Source: Anaeramoeba flamelloides
Taxonomy: Eukaryota > Metamonada > Anaeramoebidae
DNA: 64,000 nucleotides
Reading direction: 5' to 3'
NCBI GenBank assembly: GCA_027625915.1
Contig: JANTQA010000045.1
Location: forward strand, 558,001-622,000
The notes beneath the pieces are model-generated. The model saw only the letters and a list, made by a program, of their open reading frames with translations. It did no database searches and was not told where the DNA came from. The translations under genes were made by a program, and so were the position numbers. Positions 47,900 through 59,989 of the stretch are shown piece by piece. Every line of letters begins with the position of its first letter. Positions within the stretch are counted from its first letter, which is position 1.

Positions 47900-48093
47900 T
47901 GCTAGATTTTTTTTTTTTTTACTTTTTGAAATCAAAGGAAAGTTTAAAAAATTTTCTTTTGATTTCAAAAATTAAAAAAAAAACTCTGTTAACTTTTCCA
48001 GAATTCAAAAAAATAGTGAAAAATCTGAGATTTTACTCTTACTCTTTGAATTTTGGAAAAGATAGGCGCTCTACCGCACTCTATTACACTTCC
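47900..48093. repeat. hairpin module array, second site
   Basis: Hairpin 1 (about 47905-47979): TTACTTTTTGAAATCAAA against TTTGATTTCAAAAATTAA. Hairpin 2 (about 47993-48062): CTTTTCCAGAATTCAAA against TTTGAATTTTGGAAAAG. Then a GTGCC-type block in inverse form, GGCGCTCTACCGCACTCTAT (48065-48084). Same module order as at 37.6 and 55 kb, in inverse orientation. Confidence 0.6.
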
Positions 48094-50392
48094 ATAAAAT
48101 ATTTCGTAATAATTCAAAAAAAAAATTATTCATTAATCAAAGATATTTAAGTTATCCATTAAGTTCAACAATTCTAAAATTCAGAACATTTACTAACAGA
48201 TGAAATAAGATTATTATATAATCAATAAAAAAGCAAATCAATTTTATAGGTTCTGTTTAAAGTTTGACTAGACTGAAATAATAGAAAATATTGATCACGG
48301 TTTATGGATATGTCCTTACTATGTAAATTATGGATTAATTTTTCTCAATAAATTAAAAGAAATAAATCTTAATAAGTCAATGTTAAACAAGATAGTTTGG
48401 AATAATTTTTATTAATTAATAATCATGAAAACTCTGATTTTATGCTTGAATTTCTGAAAGGCAATTTGAAGTATAATGTCAACTAGAATGTAATTTTACT
48501 CTACTTCAAGAATAAAAAATATTTTCAATTTTTTTTTTTATTCTTTAACAAATTTTTATTTAGCAGGTGCAAAAATACATTTCTTATATAAATATTTATT
48601 ACTGGAAGAGGTGTAAATTATACTCGAAATGTCCTTCTACTTGAATTTTCTCAAAGGTAATTTAAGCTTGAAATCCTAGATTTCACAATGGTTCAAGGGG
48701 TAACTCACACCATAATTTTTTTTATATTTAAAAAGCAACAGTAAAAAATTGATAGAAAAAAGGGAAAAAGAAAAAGAAAAAAAAAAGAAATTTAAAGAAA
48801 TTGAAAAGAAAAAAAAATGAAATTTAAAAAGGGGTTTATACGAAGTAATTGGATAACAATCAAAAAAAAAACAAAAAAAATAATATTATCTTGAATTAAA
48901 AACACCCAAAATCGCAGCCAGGATAACTTTTGGTTGGTTTAATAATTTGATAATAGATCATGAATATTCACTTGGGGATCGTTATTGAATTGGTTGTAAT
49001 TTATTATGAAATTTTGTTTATATCTGATTTGCTTTAAAGCTTTGGTCATTTTTAGCCTTCGTTTTTTGGTTTTTATTTTCAAGTTACTCATACTTTTGGT
49101 TGTAGTTTCACAGTATTAACACTTAACCACTTGAACTTTTTTGTTTGTAACTCTACTTCCCAATATAAAGAAGATTCATCTAGGAAAAAATGTAAAAAAA
49201 AAAATGCATTTCTTAATCTTTTAAGTTTATTTTTCATATTTTGTACTTTTTCTAAAAACTAGAAAAACTTTTCCATTTTCTCCTAAGGTAACAGTTAATT
49301 GGTAAAAAAACTTGATTTTTCTAATAGTAAAAAATTCAATTTGATAAAAGAATAAAAATGTTTGAATATGAAACTGAAATTTGATAACTGAAAATAATTT
49401 TTCGAAAGGAAGAATACAAAACAACTATATCATTTTTATATTTATTTCTTAAAAAGAGTTTTTACTATTAGAAACATAATTTTTTTTACCAATACCTTGT
49501 TGGAAAATGTGGGAAATTTTATAGTTTTTAGAAAATTACTAATTTAGAAAAAAAAAACAAAAAATATTAAGACATTGATTTTATACATATATTTTTTACG
49601 ATTTTTAACTTAATATTTATTTTACATTTATTATTGTAACAAATTTTCCAACTATTTATTTTTTAGTTTATTGGAATTCAAGTTTAATTTAAGATAACTC
49701 CTTATATGAGTAATTAAGCATCTTCTTTGGTAATATTGGAATCAAGAGTAATTTTACACCAATATTATAAGAATATTACCAAAGATATAAAAGATTTCAA
49801 GATTTTTTTTATCAATTTTCAACCGGGCAATATACATCATTTCAAGATTCAGATTGGATTTCAATATTTTTCAAATTTCAAATACCAGTTGATAGTTTTT
49901 TAAAGATCAAAAAGCTTAAAAGAAAAATTGAAAAAGAAAAAACCTTCCAAATTTGATGAAAATTGTTGAAGTTTCTCTAAATTTAAAATATTTATATTAG
50001 CTTTCAAAAAACTGTAACTGTTATTCTGTAAGAGAAAATCAAAAAATTGTTTTGAATGAAACTTTTTTCTTAGTTTGAAATTTGGAAAAACTTATAAAAC
50101 GAAAGTAATTGGATTTTAATCTTTCAAATAAAATCTTCTAAATTGGGAACAATTTCATAAAAAATAAAAGTTTTGTGAATTAAAAAATAATTAACTCAGT
50201 TTTTGTTCTTTTCTTGTTGTTCCTTAGTATGATGATCTTATTGTTCCAACCTCCATTTTTTTTGGAAATTCTTCAAGAATAATCCACTTTTGTTAAACTT
50301 TTAATATTTGATTTTATTATCCCAAACGCTACTAGAATTATAAGAATAAAAATCCCAGGATCGACCATTTCTTCAAAATATTAATTACTGTT

Positions 50393-50612
50393 AATTGTTG
50401 AATAAAAAGATCAATATTTTCATTTGGCTTTCCAAAAAAAAACACAGATCAAGAATTATTTGAAATTATCCAAAGTCCCTAATTCTAAAAGGTAAATTAA
50501 TAATTTAACTTCTTTTCAGAATTAAAAATTTGAAAGGTACGGCTGATTTATACAATCTTATTTTCGAAAGCTGAATGAAAATTTTGTTCAATTTATTTTT
50601 CAAAAAAATAGT
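50393..50612. mobile_element. ~220-bp MITE, GGCTTTCCAAAA family
   Basis: Left arm AATAAAAAGATCAATATTTT then CATTTGGCTTTCCAAAAA; right arm, inverse, TTTTCGAAAGCTGAATGAAA then ATTTTGTTCAATTTATTTTT. Other members: 51907-52110, 59025-59245, and a lone end at 63367-63410. Confidence 0.65.
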
Positions 50613-51906
50613 AATATAGAACAAATAAATCGTTTATGTCTTTTCTCAATTAACAAATGAAAATTTTGATTTCAGGATCACAGAATATTTGTCAAATTAT
50701 AAAGGTGTTTTAGTTGTAAAAATATTCCCAAGAAAAAAGCTCAAAAAATCATTAATATTTTTTATTCTTTGATATATCAAATAATTCTTATTTAGACACC
50801 AAGTTAATCGCATCTCAGTAGAAGTAATTTTGAGTATTTAATTGAATTTAAATTCCATTTTTTAAATTAGTTTGTCAAATCTAAAACTTTTTTTAAAAAT
50901 CATAGTAATTTTTGACAAACAAAAAAATACAAAAAGAACCTAAATGTTCAAGTAGATAGAAGAAAAATAAAGTCTAAAACTCTGAACCAACAACAATTAT
51001 AACACCACACCTCTTTAAATATTGGTTTAGTTTTGGAATATTTCAAAGATAACAGGAAATTATTTCCAAATAAAAGAATACGAAAAATTCAAAATGCGAG
51101 TATAACTTTATTTGAACTTTAAAAAAAGATTCCTACTCGACTGATCAAATCATTAAAGAGAAGAAACACACCCAATCACTGGTCTCCTCGGAACAAAAAT
51201 ACGAAAATTTTTCCAAACAGAGCAAACTGAATAGAAATTTGAATTCTCGTTAATTTCATTTTTTTATTGTTTACTTTCAAAAAAGATTTTTCTTTTGAAT
51301 TAAATTATTTCTTTGTCAAAGAAAAAAAATACAATCAAATTCTAATTAAGAATGAGGTAAATGAATTCATTTTTAGATTTTAACATTCTCTCTTTTTTTA
51401 ATTCTTTTTTTACAAAACTAATGAAAATAAAAAAATAATCCAAAGGATCGTGAAAAAGAAAGAATCAAAACAAAAAGCAGAACAAAAACGAATTTAACTT
51501 TATTGTTTTTGAACTTTCTTTTCGATTCACCAAGACAAAATAAAATAAAAAAATTTTGGTACGAAAATTTTTGCTATTTCATTTTATCGATTCAACAAAA
51601 AAGATCTCTTCCTTCTTTGGAGATCAGCTTTCCTTAAAATTAATCTCAGCTTAAACACAACAGTCTTTTAATTCACTTACTCATTTTTTGTTTTTACAAT
51701 AACACTAAAGATTCTTTTTTCACTTTTCTTGATTCTTTTCACTTTTAAAGCTGTTTTTTGGCATATTATTAAATTTTTTTCAAAATATTTTTCTTATTTT
51801 TTCTTTTTATTTTGGAAACAATCAAAAAGAGTTTCATTCTTTCTTTTTTTTTTTTTTTTTTTTGTTTTTTGATAAAAAAGCACCACTTCTATTACTATTT
51901 GTTTCA

Positions 51907-52110
51907 AAATAAAAGAAACGAACTTTTCATTCAGCTTTCCAAAAAAAAGATTTTTAAATTATGAATTTTTAAAACTTCAAAGCAACTTAAATTTTCAATT
52001 TACCCTTCAAGAATTGGGGCTTTGGTTAATTTGTTTTAATTCTTGTTGTGTGATTTTTTTTTGAAACCTGAATGAAAATTTTGATCTTTTTATTTTGCAA
52101 TTAACAGTAA
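51907..52110. mobile_element. ~200-bp MITE, GGCTTTCCAAAA family, copy 2
   Basis: Left arm AAAATAAAAGAAACGAACTT then TTCATTCAGCTTTCCAAAA; right arm, inverse, TTTGAAACCTGAATGAAAAT then TTTGATCTTTTTATTTTGCA. Confidence 0.6.
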
Positions 52111-52383
52111 AACAAATTTACAATCCCTTGACTCATACATTAAAAAATTACAAAGGACAAAATATAAAAAAAATAATCAAATGATTTATTCAAATAATTT
52201 TTATTTGAAACAACTCATTCTTAAATTATTATTTGAAGTAGATGAAAAAACTTGGTATTTTAAAATTTCAAAAAAATCCAAAAGAATTCTGCTTTAAATT
52301 CTCTTTTTAATTTTTCTAAAATGGTTTTTGAATTTGATTTTATTTTTTTATTTATTAATGCAACTTTTTGAACATTAAAAAAT

Positions 52384-54432
52384 ATGAATTATAGTAATAA
52401 TAACAAGAAGATAATCTGTGCAATTGATTTTGGTACTTCAAGAACTGGAGCAGCCTGGATGATTTCAATTGACAATATCTCAAGAAATCAAATCAGTACA
52501 ACTGATGTAACTAAAATAGAATTGGATCAAATGGATAAAAACTTCAAAACCTCAACAGCTATTCTATTTTAAAAAACCAATTCAAATAAATGGGAACCTT
52601 TTTTATTTGGGAAATCCGCCGAATCAAAATATATGACAGTGAGAAACCAAATTAACAATTATCAATTCTTTAAAAATTTCAAAATGAAACTTTATCAAAA
52701 TGATTCATTAAACCTTAAAGTCCAATCTTACTCTGGGGAAGAATGGTCGTTTACACAAGTCTTATCTGGAGTGTTCAAATTTATTTATCAAAAATTTGTT
52801 GAATCTGTAGAGCATTCGAAGATAAATCGAAGGATTAATAAGGAAACAGTCCAATGTGTTTTAACTGTGCCTGTGATTTGGGAAGATAAATCTAAAGAAA
52901 TCATGAGAAGAGCGTTTCATCAAGCAGGACTGATCTCTAGTAAAAATTCACCAAATTTATTATTTTGTTATGAACCTGAAGTTGCTGCTTTAGATTTTTT
53001 CCAAGACCAAAGAAACCAATTAAACCAATTTAATAATAAAATTTTATTAGTTGTTGATGCAGGAGGAGGAACAATTGATATCACATTGATGAAACCAACA
53101 ATTGTCAAAAATGAAATTAAAGAATTTGAAATCTTGATGATTCCCAAAGGAGGAGATTTTGGTTCCATTTAGATTGATCTAGAATTCCAAAAATTTTACC
53201 AAAGTTTTTTAAATTTAAACGATAATCAATTCAATCAATTCAAAAATGAATGTTCAAGAGGATTTTTGAAATTATCAAATCAATGGGAATCACTAAAAAT
53301 GGGAATACAGAGTGAAGAGATGACTGAAAATGATTCTCATGTCATTGAAATTCCTATTATTATTTTAAAATATTTGAAAAAACAATTCCTAATCAAGGAT
53401 TTTGAAGCTTTGACTGATCAATTTAAAAAAAGAAATCAAAATTCTGGTTTATCTGAAATTGAATGGGACGATGATGAAGATAGTTTGGTAATTTTAGGAG
53501 ACCGAATAAAATCATTTTTTGAGGAACCTATCCAAAAATTACGAAATTATTTAAATAATTTGAAACAAACCTCAGAAAATATTCAAACAAACTGAAATTG
53601 TTTTTTTCACTGGAGCGCTATCAAATAGTGATTATCTTCGAAAATCAGTCAAGAAGCAATTAGGGAATAATTATCAATATTTTAAATCCCCTTACCCAGA
53701 CAAGTCGGTTATTTATGGAGCTGTTTTGTTTGGTTTTGACCCAAATATTGTATCAATTCGTAGATCTCAATTTACTTATGGGGTTATATATTCTCCTAAT
53801 TTTAACCCAAAAATTCATGACACAAATAGAAAATTCATTACAGTCAGTTTCACTTTTAAGGCACAAACTTTCAACGGAATTTAAGGTACAATAAAAATCT
53901 CAAATGAAGGCACAAATTTTACAATTTTTTTTTTTTTACAATTTATTTTGACTAGAATCCGAATTTTGTGCTTTAATTTGAGATTTTTATTGTGCCTTAA
54001 ATTCCGTTGAAAGTTTGTGCCTTAAAAGTGAAACTGACTGTATCAGAAATGGTAATAATCAAGAAATTGAACATTGTAGTAATGTTTTTGATCCAATGAT
54101 TTTTAGAGGTGATGTAATTAGATTATCAGAACCAAAATTATAAGTTTATATTCCAGTTAAAGAGCACCAAACGGCTATAAACTTCAGAATTGTGCGAACA
54201 ACTAAAAAATGGTATAATTCAGAAAAGACATCTCTTTATTTTGATTCTCAAGGTGTAAAAAAATGGGATCAGTTGAAGTTCCAATACATAAATCATCTCT
54301 TCCATTATATAAACATAAGATTGAAGTTGCTTTCCATTTTGCAACAACAGAAATCAAAATATTTATGAAATATCTTCCTGATCCAAGGATAACACGACAA
54401 TTAACTTTGGATTATGATCAAACTGAAAATTG
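52384..54432 (+). pseudogene. HSPA12-like Hsp70 pseudogene
   Basis: Remains of an actin-fold ATPase of the divergent HSPA12 type rather than a canonical chaperone Hsp70. The N-terminus has the phosphate-1 loop AIDFGTSRTGAAW; further on come VLTVPVIWEDKSKEIMRRAF, CYEPEVAAL, the phosphate-2 motif VVDAGGGTIDITLM and GGDFGS. After a frame change near 53575 follows the adenosine-motif region FFTGALSNSDYLRKSV and YPDKSVIYGAVLFG. The final third (KYLPDPRITRQLTLDY) resembles the end of HSPA12 proteins. In-frame stops lie at 52570 (TAA), 53170 (TAG) and 54141 (TAA); a 200-bp MITE sits at 53841-54040. No introns are evident, so it is a dead or dying single-exon gene. Protein similarity is still easy to read, so inactivation looks recent. 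Confidence 0.8.
53841..54040. mobile_element. CAGTCAGTT MITE inside the Hsp70 pseudogene
   Basis: 200 bp between TA (53839-53840) and TA (54041-54042). Ends CAGTCAGTTTCACTTTTAAG and its inverse CTTAAAAGTGAAACTGACTG. The coding sequence resumes directly after it (RNGNNQEIEHCSNVF), so the target was the coding exon. Confidence 0.92.
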
Positions 54433-54899
54433 ATTTTTATTCTTTTTTTGCTATTGAAAAGCTTTTTTTTTTGACTCTTTTTATTCTTTCCAGCCCATAT
54501 TTTTTTTTTTTACTCTTTCTTTGTTTTCTTTTTTTCTTTTCAAGAACTATACATTTCATTCTTGATTTGTTTTTTAAAACAATTTTGCAATTCATTGATC
54601 AAATTTTTTTTTCAATTCTTGGTTTTAATTTTAGCTGTTCAAATCCAACTGTAAAAATCTCGATACAATTTTAGAATAGATCACCATTGCGAGTATCTAA
54701 TAAATTTTCATTGAAGGAATGAAAGGGTTTGATTCACATTTCGAACTAATAAAAAAAGTTTTCATTTTTATTTTATAAGAGTTTTGAATTCCACATTTTT
54801 GCCATTAGCTTTTCCAAAATTCAAAAGAAAAAAGAAAAATCATCGATTTTTTTTTTTTTAATTAATTTAAGTGAGGAGTTATTAACACCTCTTGTGTGT
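54433..54899. other. 3' flank of the Hsp70 pseudogene
   Basis: T-rich, no gene. The 86-codon plus frame at 54414-54674 is a run of Phe/Leu/Ile codons from T tracts. Confidence 0.4.
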
Positions 54900-55690
54900 C
54901 GTTGTTTTTTTTTAATTTAAGATATAAACCGAAAATTTATTTAATTTTCGGTTTAATTCTCAATAAATTAAAAAAAAACCCATACACTTTTCCAGAATTT
55001 AAAAGAGTTGAGTAAAATCAAAGATTTTTTTCTATTCTTTTGAATTCTGTAAAAGCACAGTTAGTATTTACTGAGTTTTATGTTTATTTGTAAAATCATT
55101 GATTTTCGTTAGGTTTTTTTTTTACTTTTCGAAATAAACCGAAATTTTATTAAAATTTTCTGTTTAATTCAAAAAGTGGGAAAAAAAAAAATACAGAACA
55201 CTTTACAAATTAAACAGAAAACCTTAAGAAAACCTAGGCACTTAACGGCACTTGACGACACGGTCACCAAGAAAATCATCCAATTATATTTAATAATATC
55301 TATTTTATTTATTTTTTTGCACACCTCACAATAATTTGATTTATTTTTATTCGCAACATTAAAATATCAGTTTAAATAATTTGTAACTTAAATGAGTTTT
55401 AGAATTGTTGTTGAACCCTTCCATTTTAAATATATTTTGTAATAAAAGTGTCCAAAATTTAATTGAATAGAGTTAAATCAAAGATTTTACTCTATTCTTT
55501 TGAATTCTGGAAAATCACAGTTAGCTTTTTTTGAGTTTTTTGTTTATTTGGAAAAAACCTATATAACTTCACAAATAAATCTAGAACACTTCAAAAATAA
55601 AATAGAAAACCTCAAAAAATCAATGATTTTACAAATTAAACAGAAAACACCGAGAAACCCAAGGCACTTCGTTGGACTTGGCAATATGAC
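54900..55690. repeat. hairpin module array, third site
   Basis: Successive hairpins: about 54904-54976 (AAACCGAAAATT against AATTTTCGGTTT), 54982-55057 (CTTTTCCAGAATTTAAAAGA against TCTTTTGAATTCTGTAAAAG), 55113-55190 (TTTACTTTTCGAAATAAACC with a weaker inverse), and 55455-55515 (AGAGT..ATCAAAGATTTTACTCT). GTGCC-type blocks appear as AGGCACTTAACGGCACTTGA (55236-55255) and AGGCACTTCGTTGGACTTGG (55662-55681). Confidence 0.6.
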
Positions 55691-55797
55691 TGATTATTTA
55701 TAGTGCTATTTCTTTGGGCAATTTTTAAATATTTTGGATGGGTTTCGTCAAAAGCCATCAAGTACCAAGATTTTTTTTTTTAATTTGAGTAATAATA

Positions 55798-55994
55798 CAG
55801 TCAGTTTCACTTTTAAGGCACAAACTTTCAACGAAATTTAAGACACAAAAAAAATCTCAAATTAAGGCACAAAATTCAAATTCTAGTAAAAATAAATTGA
55901 AAAAAAAAAAATTCCAAATTTTGTGCCTTAATTTGAGATTTTTTTGTGCCTTAAATTTCGTTGAAAGTTTGTGCCTTAAAAGTGAAACTGACTG
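55798..55994. mobile_element. CAGTCAGTT MITE
   Basis: 197 bp between TA (55796-55797) and TA (55995-55996), with near-perfect arms that each carry three AAGGCACAA motifs. Among the best preserved copies in the cluster. Confidence 0.92.
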
Positions 55995-56146
55995 TAAGAA
56001 AATTTTTGAAATTTTCTGTTAATTTATAAAAGGTAAAAAAATATAAGTGTGTTATACAAGATTCAAGAGAATTAAATAAAATCTTATATTTTACTCAATT
56101 ATTTTGACTTCTAGAAAACCTAATTACATTTCCAAGTTGAGCTATA

Positions 56147-56342
56147 CAGTCAGCACCAATTTTAAGGCACAAACTGTTACCCAATTTAAGGTACAAAAAA
56201 AAATCTCAAATTAAGGCACAAAATTTAGATTCTAGTAAAATAAATTGTAAAAAAAAAATTTAAAATTTTTGTGCTTTAATTTGAGATTTTTCTGTGCCTT
56301 AAATTTCGTTCAAAGTTTGTGCCTTAAAAGTGAAACTGAATG
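56147..56342. mobile_element. CAGTCAGTT MITE
   Basis: 196 bp between TA and TA (56343-56344). The left end is slightly diverged (CAGTCAGCACCAATTTTAAG); the right end is the inverse of CATTCAGTTTCACTTTTAAG. Confidence 0.9.
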
Positions 56343-56516
56343 TATTCTAATTGTTTTATTCAATATTTAATCAATTCAATTTCTATTTATTTAAAGTTAT
56401 TTGATTGTCAGTTAATATTTTCAAATTTTTTTTCTCTGAAATGCAGATAATTAATTAATTCATCAAAACAAGTGGTTTTTAATATTTGTATTTACTTAAA
56501 TCTACTTTTATATATA

Positions 56517-56713
56517 CAGTCAGTTGCACTTTTAAGGCACAAACTTTCAAAGAAATTTAAGGCACAATAAAAGTCTCAAATTAAAGCACAAAATTTTGAT
56601 TCTAGTAAAATAAATTGTAAAAAAAAAAAATTACAAAATTTGTGATTTAATTTGAGATTTTTTTGTGCCTTAAATTCCGTTGAAAGTTTGTACCTTAAAA
56701 GTGGAACTGACTG
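56517..56713. mobile_element. CAGTCAGTT MITE
   Basis: 197 bp, flanked by TA (56515-56516, 56714-56715). Ends CAGTCAGTTGCACTTTTAAG and the inverse of CAGTCAGTTCCACTTTTAAG. Confidence 0.9.
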
Positions 56714-56994
56714 TAGTTATTCTGACTGTATCAATTTTTACTTCAGTTTTATAAATAAGTCTTAGGGTAATGTGGGTTGATTAATAAAAATTTTGTATTT
56801 TTTTTTTTTAATAAAAGTATCGATATCTTTTAAATCTTTTTTTGACAAATCAAATATTTCTAATACATATAATAGTTGTTTATATAATACAGCTTTAAAA
56901 AACTGAATTTTTAAATAATTAGAAATTTATTTTTGTTCTAGGTTATTGATTAATTGTTTAAAATTGGTTTTAACTTTATCAAGGTTAAGATTTA

Positions 56995-57192
56995 CAATCA
57001 GTTTCAAATTTAAGGCACGAACTTTTAACAAAATTTAAGGCACAATAAAAATCTCAAATTAAATCACAAATTTTGTAATTTTTTTTTTTTACAATTTATT
57101 TTACTAGAATCTGAATTTTGTTCTTAATTTGAGATTTTTTTTTTATGCCTTAAATTTTGTTGCTGTTTGTAACTTAAAAGTGGAACTGGCTG
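56995..57192. mobile_element. CAGTCAGTT MITE, moderately diverged
   Basis: 198 bp between TA (56993-56994) and TA (57193-57194). Ends CAATCAGTTTCAAATTTAAG and the inverse of CAGCCAGTTCCACTTTTAAG. Confidence 0.85.
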
Positions 57193-57386
57193 TAATATTT
57201 TGATTAAGACTGAAAAACAAATTTAAAATATGAGTATAATTGTTTATTAATATTAATACACTGAGGAAAAAGTATAATTTTCCAAAAAAGTGTTAAATTT
57301 TTCTTTATTCTTTTCAGTGGAAAATTTTTATACGGTTACTCAATTCCATAATGAACCGTTTTTGGGGATGGGGGTCGTTTTTTATT

Positions 57387-57581
57387 CAGTCATTTCCACT
57401 TTTAAGAAACAAACTTGCAACAATAATTAATGGGCAAAAGAATCTCAAATTAAAACACTAAATTGGTTTCAAGTAAAATAAATAGACGAATTCGAAAATT
57501 CCAAAAATGTACTTTTATTTGAGATTTTTTTTGTATATTAATTTTGTTTGAAAGTTTCTGTTTTAAAAAAATAATTGACTG
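57387..57581. mobile_element. CAGTCAGTT MITE, most diverged of the cluster
   Basis: About 195 bp. Left CAGTCATTTCCACTTTTAAG; the right is the inverse of CAGTCAATTATTTTTTTAAA, followed by TA. Motifs are worn (ATGGGCAAAAGAATCTC for AAGGCACAAAAATCTC), so it inserted earlier than its neighbours. Confidence 0.75.
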
Positions 57582-58176
57582 TATGATAAAATTGGCTTTT
57601 ATGAAATAGAAAACATCATTTTCTATAGTAACTAAAGATAAATTTATCAATTTCTATCATAATATTATAAAAATTTTTGATACCTGTTCTATCATCAAAG
57701 AAATACTTTAATATAATAAACATATATAAAACGTGAACTTTCATTGAAAAGAAAGTACAGAAGCATGGAAGAATTTTTGGCACATTGCTTTTCGATTAAT
57801 CAAACACCCAATTTTTACAATTTTTAAAATATTAAGATTTCTATTTGTTTTGTTTTTATCAATTTTATTTTACCAAAAACAAAATAACACAAAAATTGTT
57901 TATGTTTTTTTTTTACTCCAATATAAAAATTTTACAGTATATCCTAATATTTTTCAATTGTTTCTGGATTTATTATAAAGTTTATTGTTATTTCAACCGA
58001 GCTGTGGAATTTTAACAGTGATTTAAATAATGTTTCTTGAATAAAAATTTATGGTCTTTAACTAACCATAAAATGGTTAGGAAGGTTACTTTCAAACTGA
58101 AGATTTAAAGTGATGAAATTATTTTGTTTTATAAAATGTTTTTATTTTTGATTTTTCACTAAAAGGGTTCCTATTA

Positions 58177-58372
58177 CAGTCAGTTTCACTTTTAAGGCAC
58201 AAACTTTCAACGAAATTTAAGGCACAAAAAAATCTCAAATTAAGGCACAAAATTCAGATTCTAGTAAAAATAGATTGTAAAAAAAATAATTAAAAATTTT
58301 GTGCCTTAATTTGAGAGTTTTATGTGCCTTAAATTTCGTTAAAAATTTGTGCCTTAAAAGTGAAACTGACTG
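58177..58372. mobile_element. CAGTCAGTT MITE
   Basis: 196 bp between TA (58175-58176) and TA (58373-58374), well preserved with three AAGGCACAA motifs in the left arm and matching inverses in the right. Confidence 0.92.
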
Positions 58373-59024
58373 TAAATATTTTGATCCTTAATGTTAAAAT
58401 TTTTAAAATTGGATGTTTGAATAATTTATAAACGATATAAACAAAATTCTTCCATGCTTCTGTACTTTTTTTTCTTTTAAAATTTTATTTTTAGATTTTT
58501 TTTTTATATAAAAAAATATTCTATGATATAATAGATATCGAAATTCTTCCATTATATAGTGATAGAAATTGACGAAAATAATCTCAAGTTATAATGAAAA
58601 TTGGCGTTATCTGTTTTATAAAAGACAATTTTATTTAATAAGATCAATATATATATATATATATGCTGAGTTGTTATATAAATTGATTTAAGATTGGATA
58701 AACAAAATTATTTTAGATCATAAAAATAAATATTTATTTTGTGGAATTTCTAGAATAAAGGGGGTGTAAGAATAGAAAGCTCATTACAATGTCTTATTTC
58801 AATCTATGGTGATGGTTGAATTGGTATATTGTCAACCTATGTGTATTTTTGAGTAATGGTACCGGTTACAATGAATGAAATGTAGGCAACTAAAGGATTA
58901 AATGTCTTTTTCTGAAAATAATTTTAATTTGGAAATTTTCAAATTGAAAATATATTGATTTGATTTTATTTTAAATCGATCAATCCATTAAAGAATTGCA
59001 ATAGGGAAATTAATACGCATACTA

Positions 59025-59245
59025 TTAATTGTAAAATAAAAAGATCAAAATGTTCATTTCGGCTTTCCAAAATAATCACTTAACAAGAATCTAAACAAAT
59101 CATCAAAATTGCCATATCTAAAAAGTGAAAAAATAATTAAAACTGAATCTATGAAATTAAAAATTGGAAATTTTACAGTATTTTAAAACCCATTTTTTAG
59201 AAAGCTGAAGGAAAATTTTATTACATTCATTTTGCAACAAATAGC
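59025..59245. mobile_element. ~220-bp MITE, GGCTTTCCAAAA family, copy 3
   Basis: Left arm AAAATAAAAAGATCAAAATG then TTCATTTCGGCTTTCCAAAA; right arm, inverse, TTTTTTAGAAAGCTGAAGGA then AAATTTTATTACATTCATTT. Confidence 0.65.
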
Positions 59246-59636
59246 AATAATTGATTTTCTTTTATTCAAATTTTAGCCCGTTTAACAAGCCGTAAAATGG
59301 TTATGAAAGTTTATCAAAAACTTTAAAATTTATAATAAAGGAAAAAAAAAAAATTATATCCCCATTTTTGGTTCCTCTGTTTTTGGAAATTGGTTACTTT
59401 GGTTTTAGAAACTGAGAAACAAATTCTTAAAAAAAACTTAAATTAATGTCTATCTTCAATTTCCAAAATTGTTAAAATCCCAGGTTGAAACAATTTAAAA
59501 ACAAAGATCGAAAACACTTTCAAGTTTCTGTGATTTCTTTGATTTCAATTCTTTTGAAAAATAATTTTTAATTTTAGGTTTATTACTAAAATAATTCTCT
59601 TATTGATAGTCAAGAAATTGAAATTTTTTCATATCA

Positions 59637-59900
59637 TATACTATTATTTTCCAATTAATATATCAAAATTTTTATTTGAATTTTCAAAATAGAATTTTAT
59701 TTATTACTTCTACAATCAAATGAACACAGTAAAAATTTTGACTTAGAATCCAGGAAGGGTGTTTAATTAAATGTAAGTATCGTTTCTAAACGATTGGTAA
59801 AGATCTTTGAATTTTCAACTTAAAAATTAGAAAAATATTTTAGAAGGTGAACTAAAACTTTTCATTTTTTAATTGGAAAATAATAGGAATTGAATTTTTC
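59637..59900. mobile_element. ~265-bp fold-back element, copy 2
   Basis: Arms ATACTATTATTTTCCAATTA and its inverse TTTTTAATTGGAAAATAATA. Shares with 41215-41483 the blocks TAAACGATTGGTAAAGATCT and ATTTTAGAAGGTGAACTAAA in the same order. Confidence 0.6.
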
Positions 59901-59989
59901 TATTTCCTTAAACATAATTTTATAATAGACAACCTATTTCACTGAGTTATAAAATTTCAATGTATGGCTGGAACAGATGTACACCATTG

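Larger units (their letters stand above)
48094..52383. other. gene-free, two small MITEs
   Basis: No gene is visible in 4.3 kb. The only structures I could identify are the two ~200-bp inverted-repeat elements listed separately at 50393 and 51907. Short frames (for example 49227-49424 minus) have biased, homopolymer-driven composition. Confidence 0.5.

Noticed and set aside
52570-54143. Alternative genetic code with TAA/TAG read as Gln
   Set aside because: Stops in the Hsp70-like gene fit Gln positions, but TAA ends eL27, eL43, eL8, UBE2C and Rab5 exactly at family-typical C-termini, and the same gene also has a frame change and an insertion.
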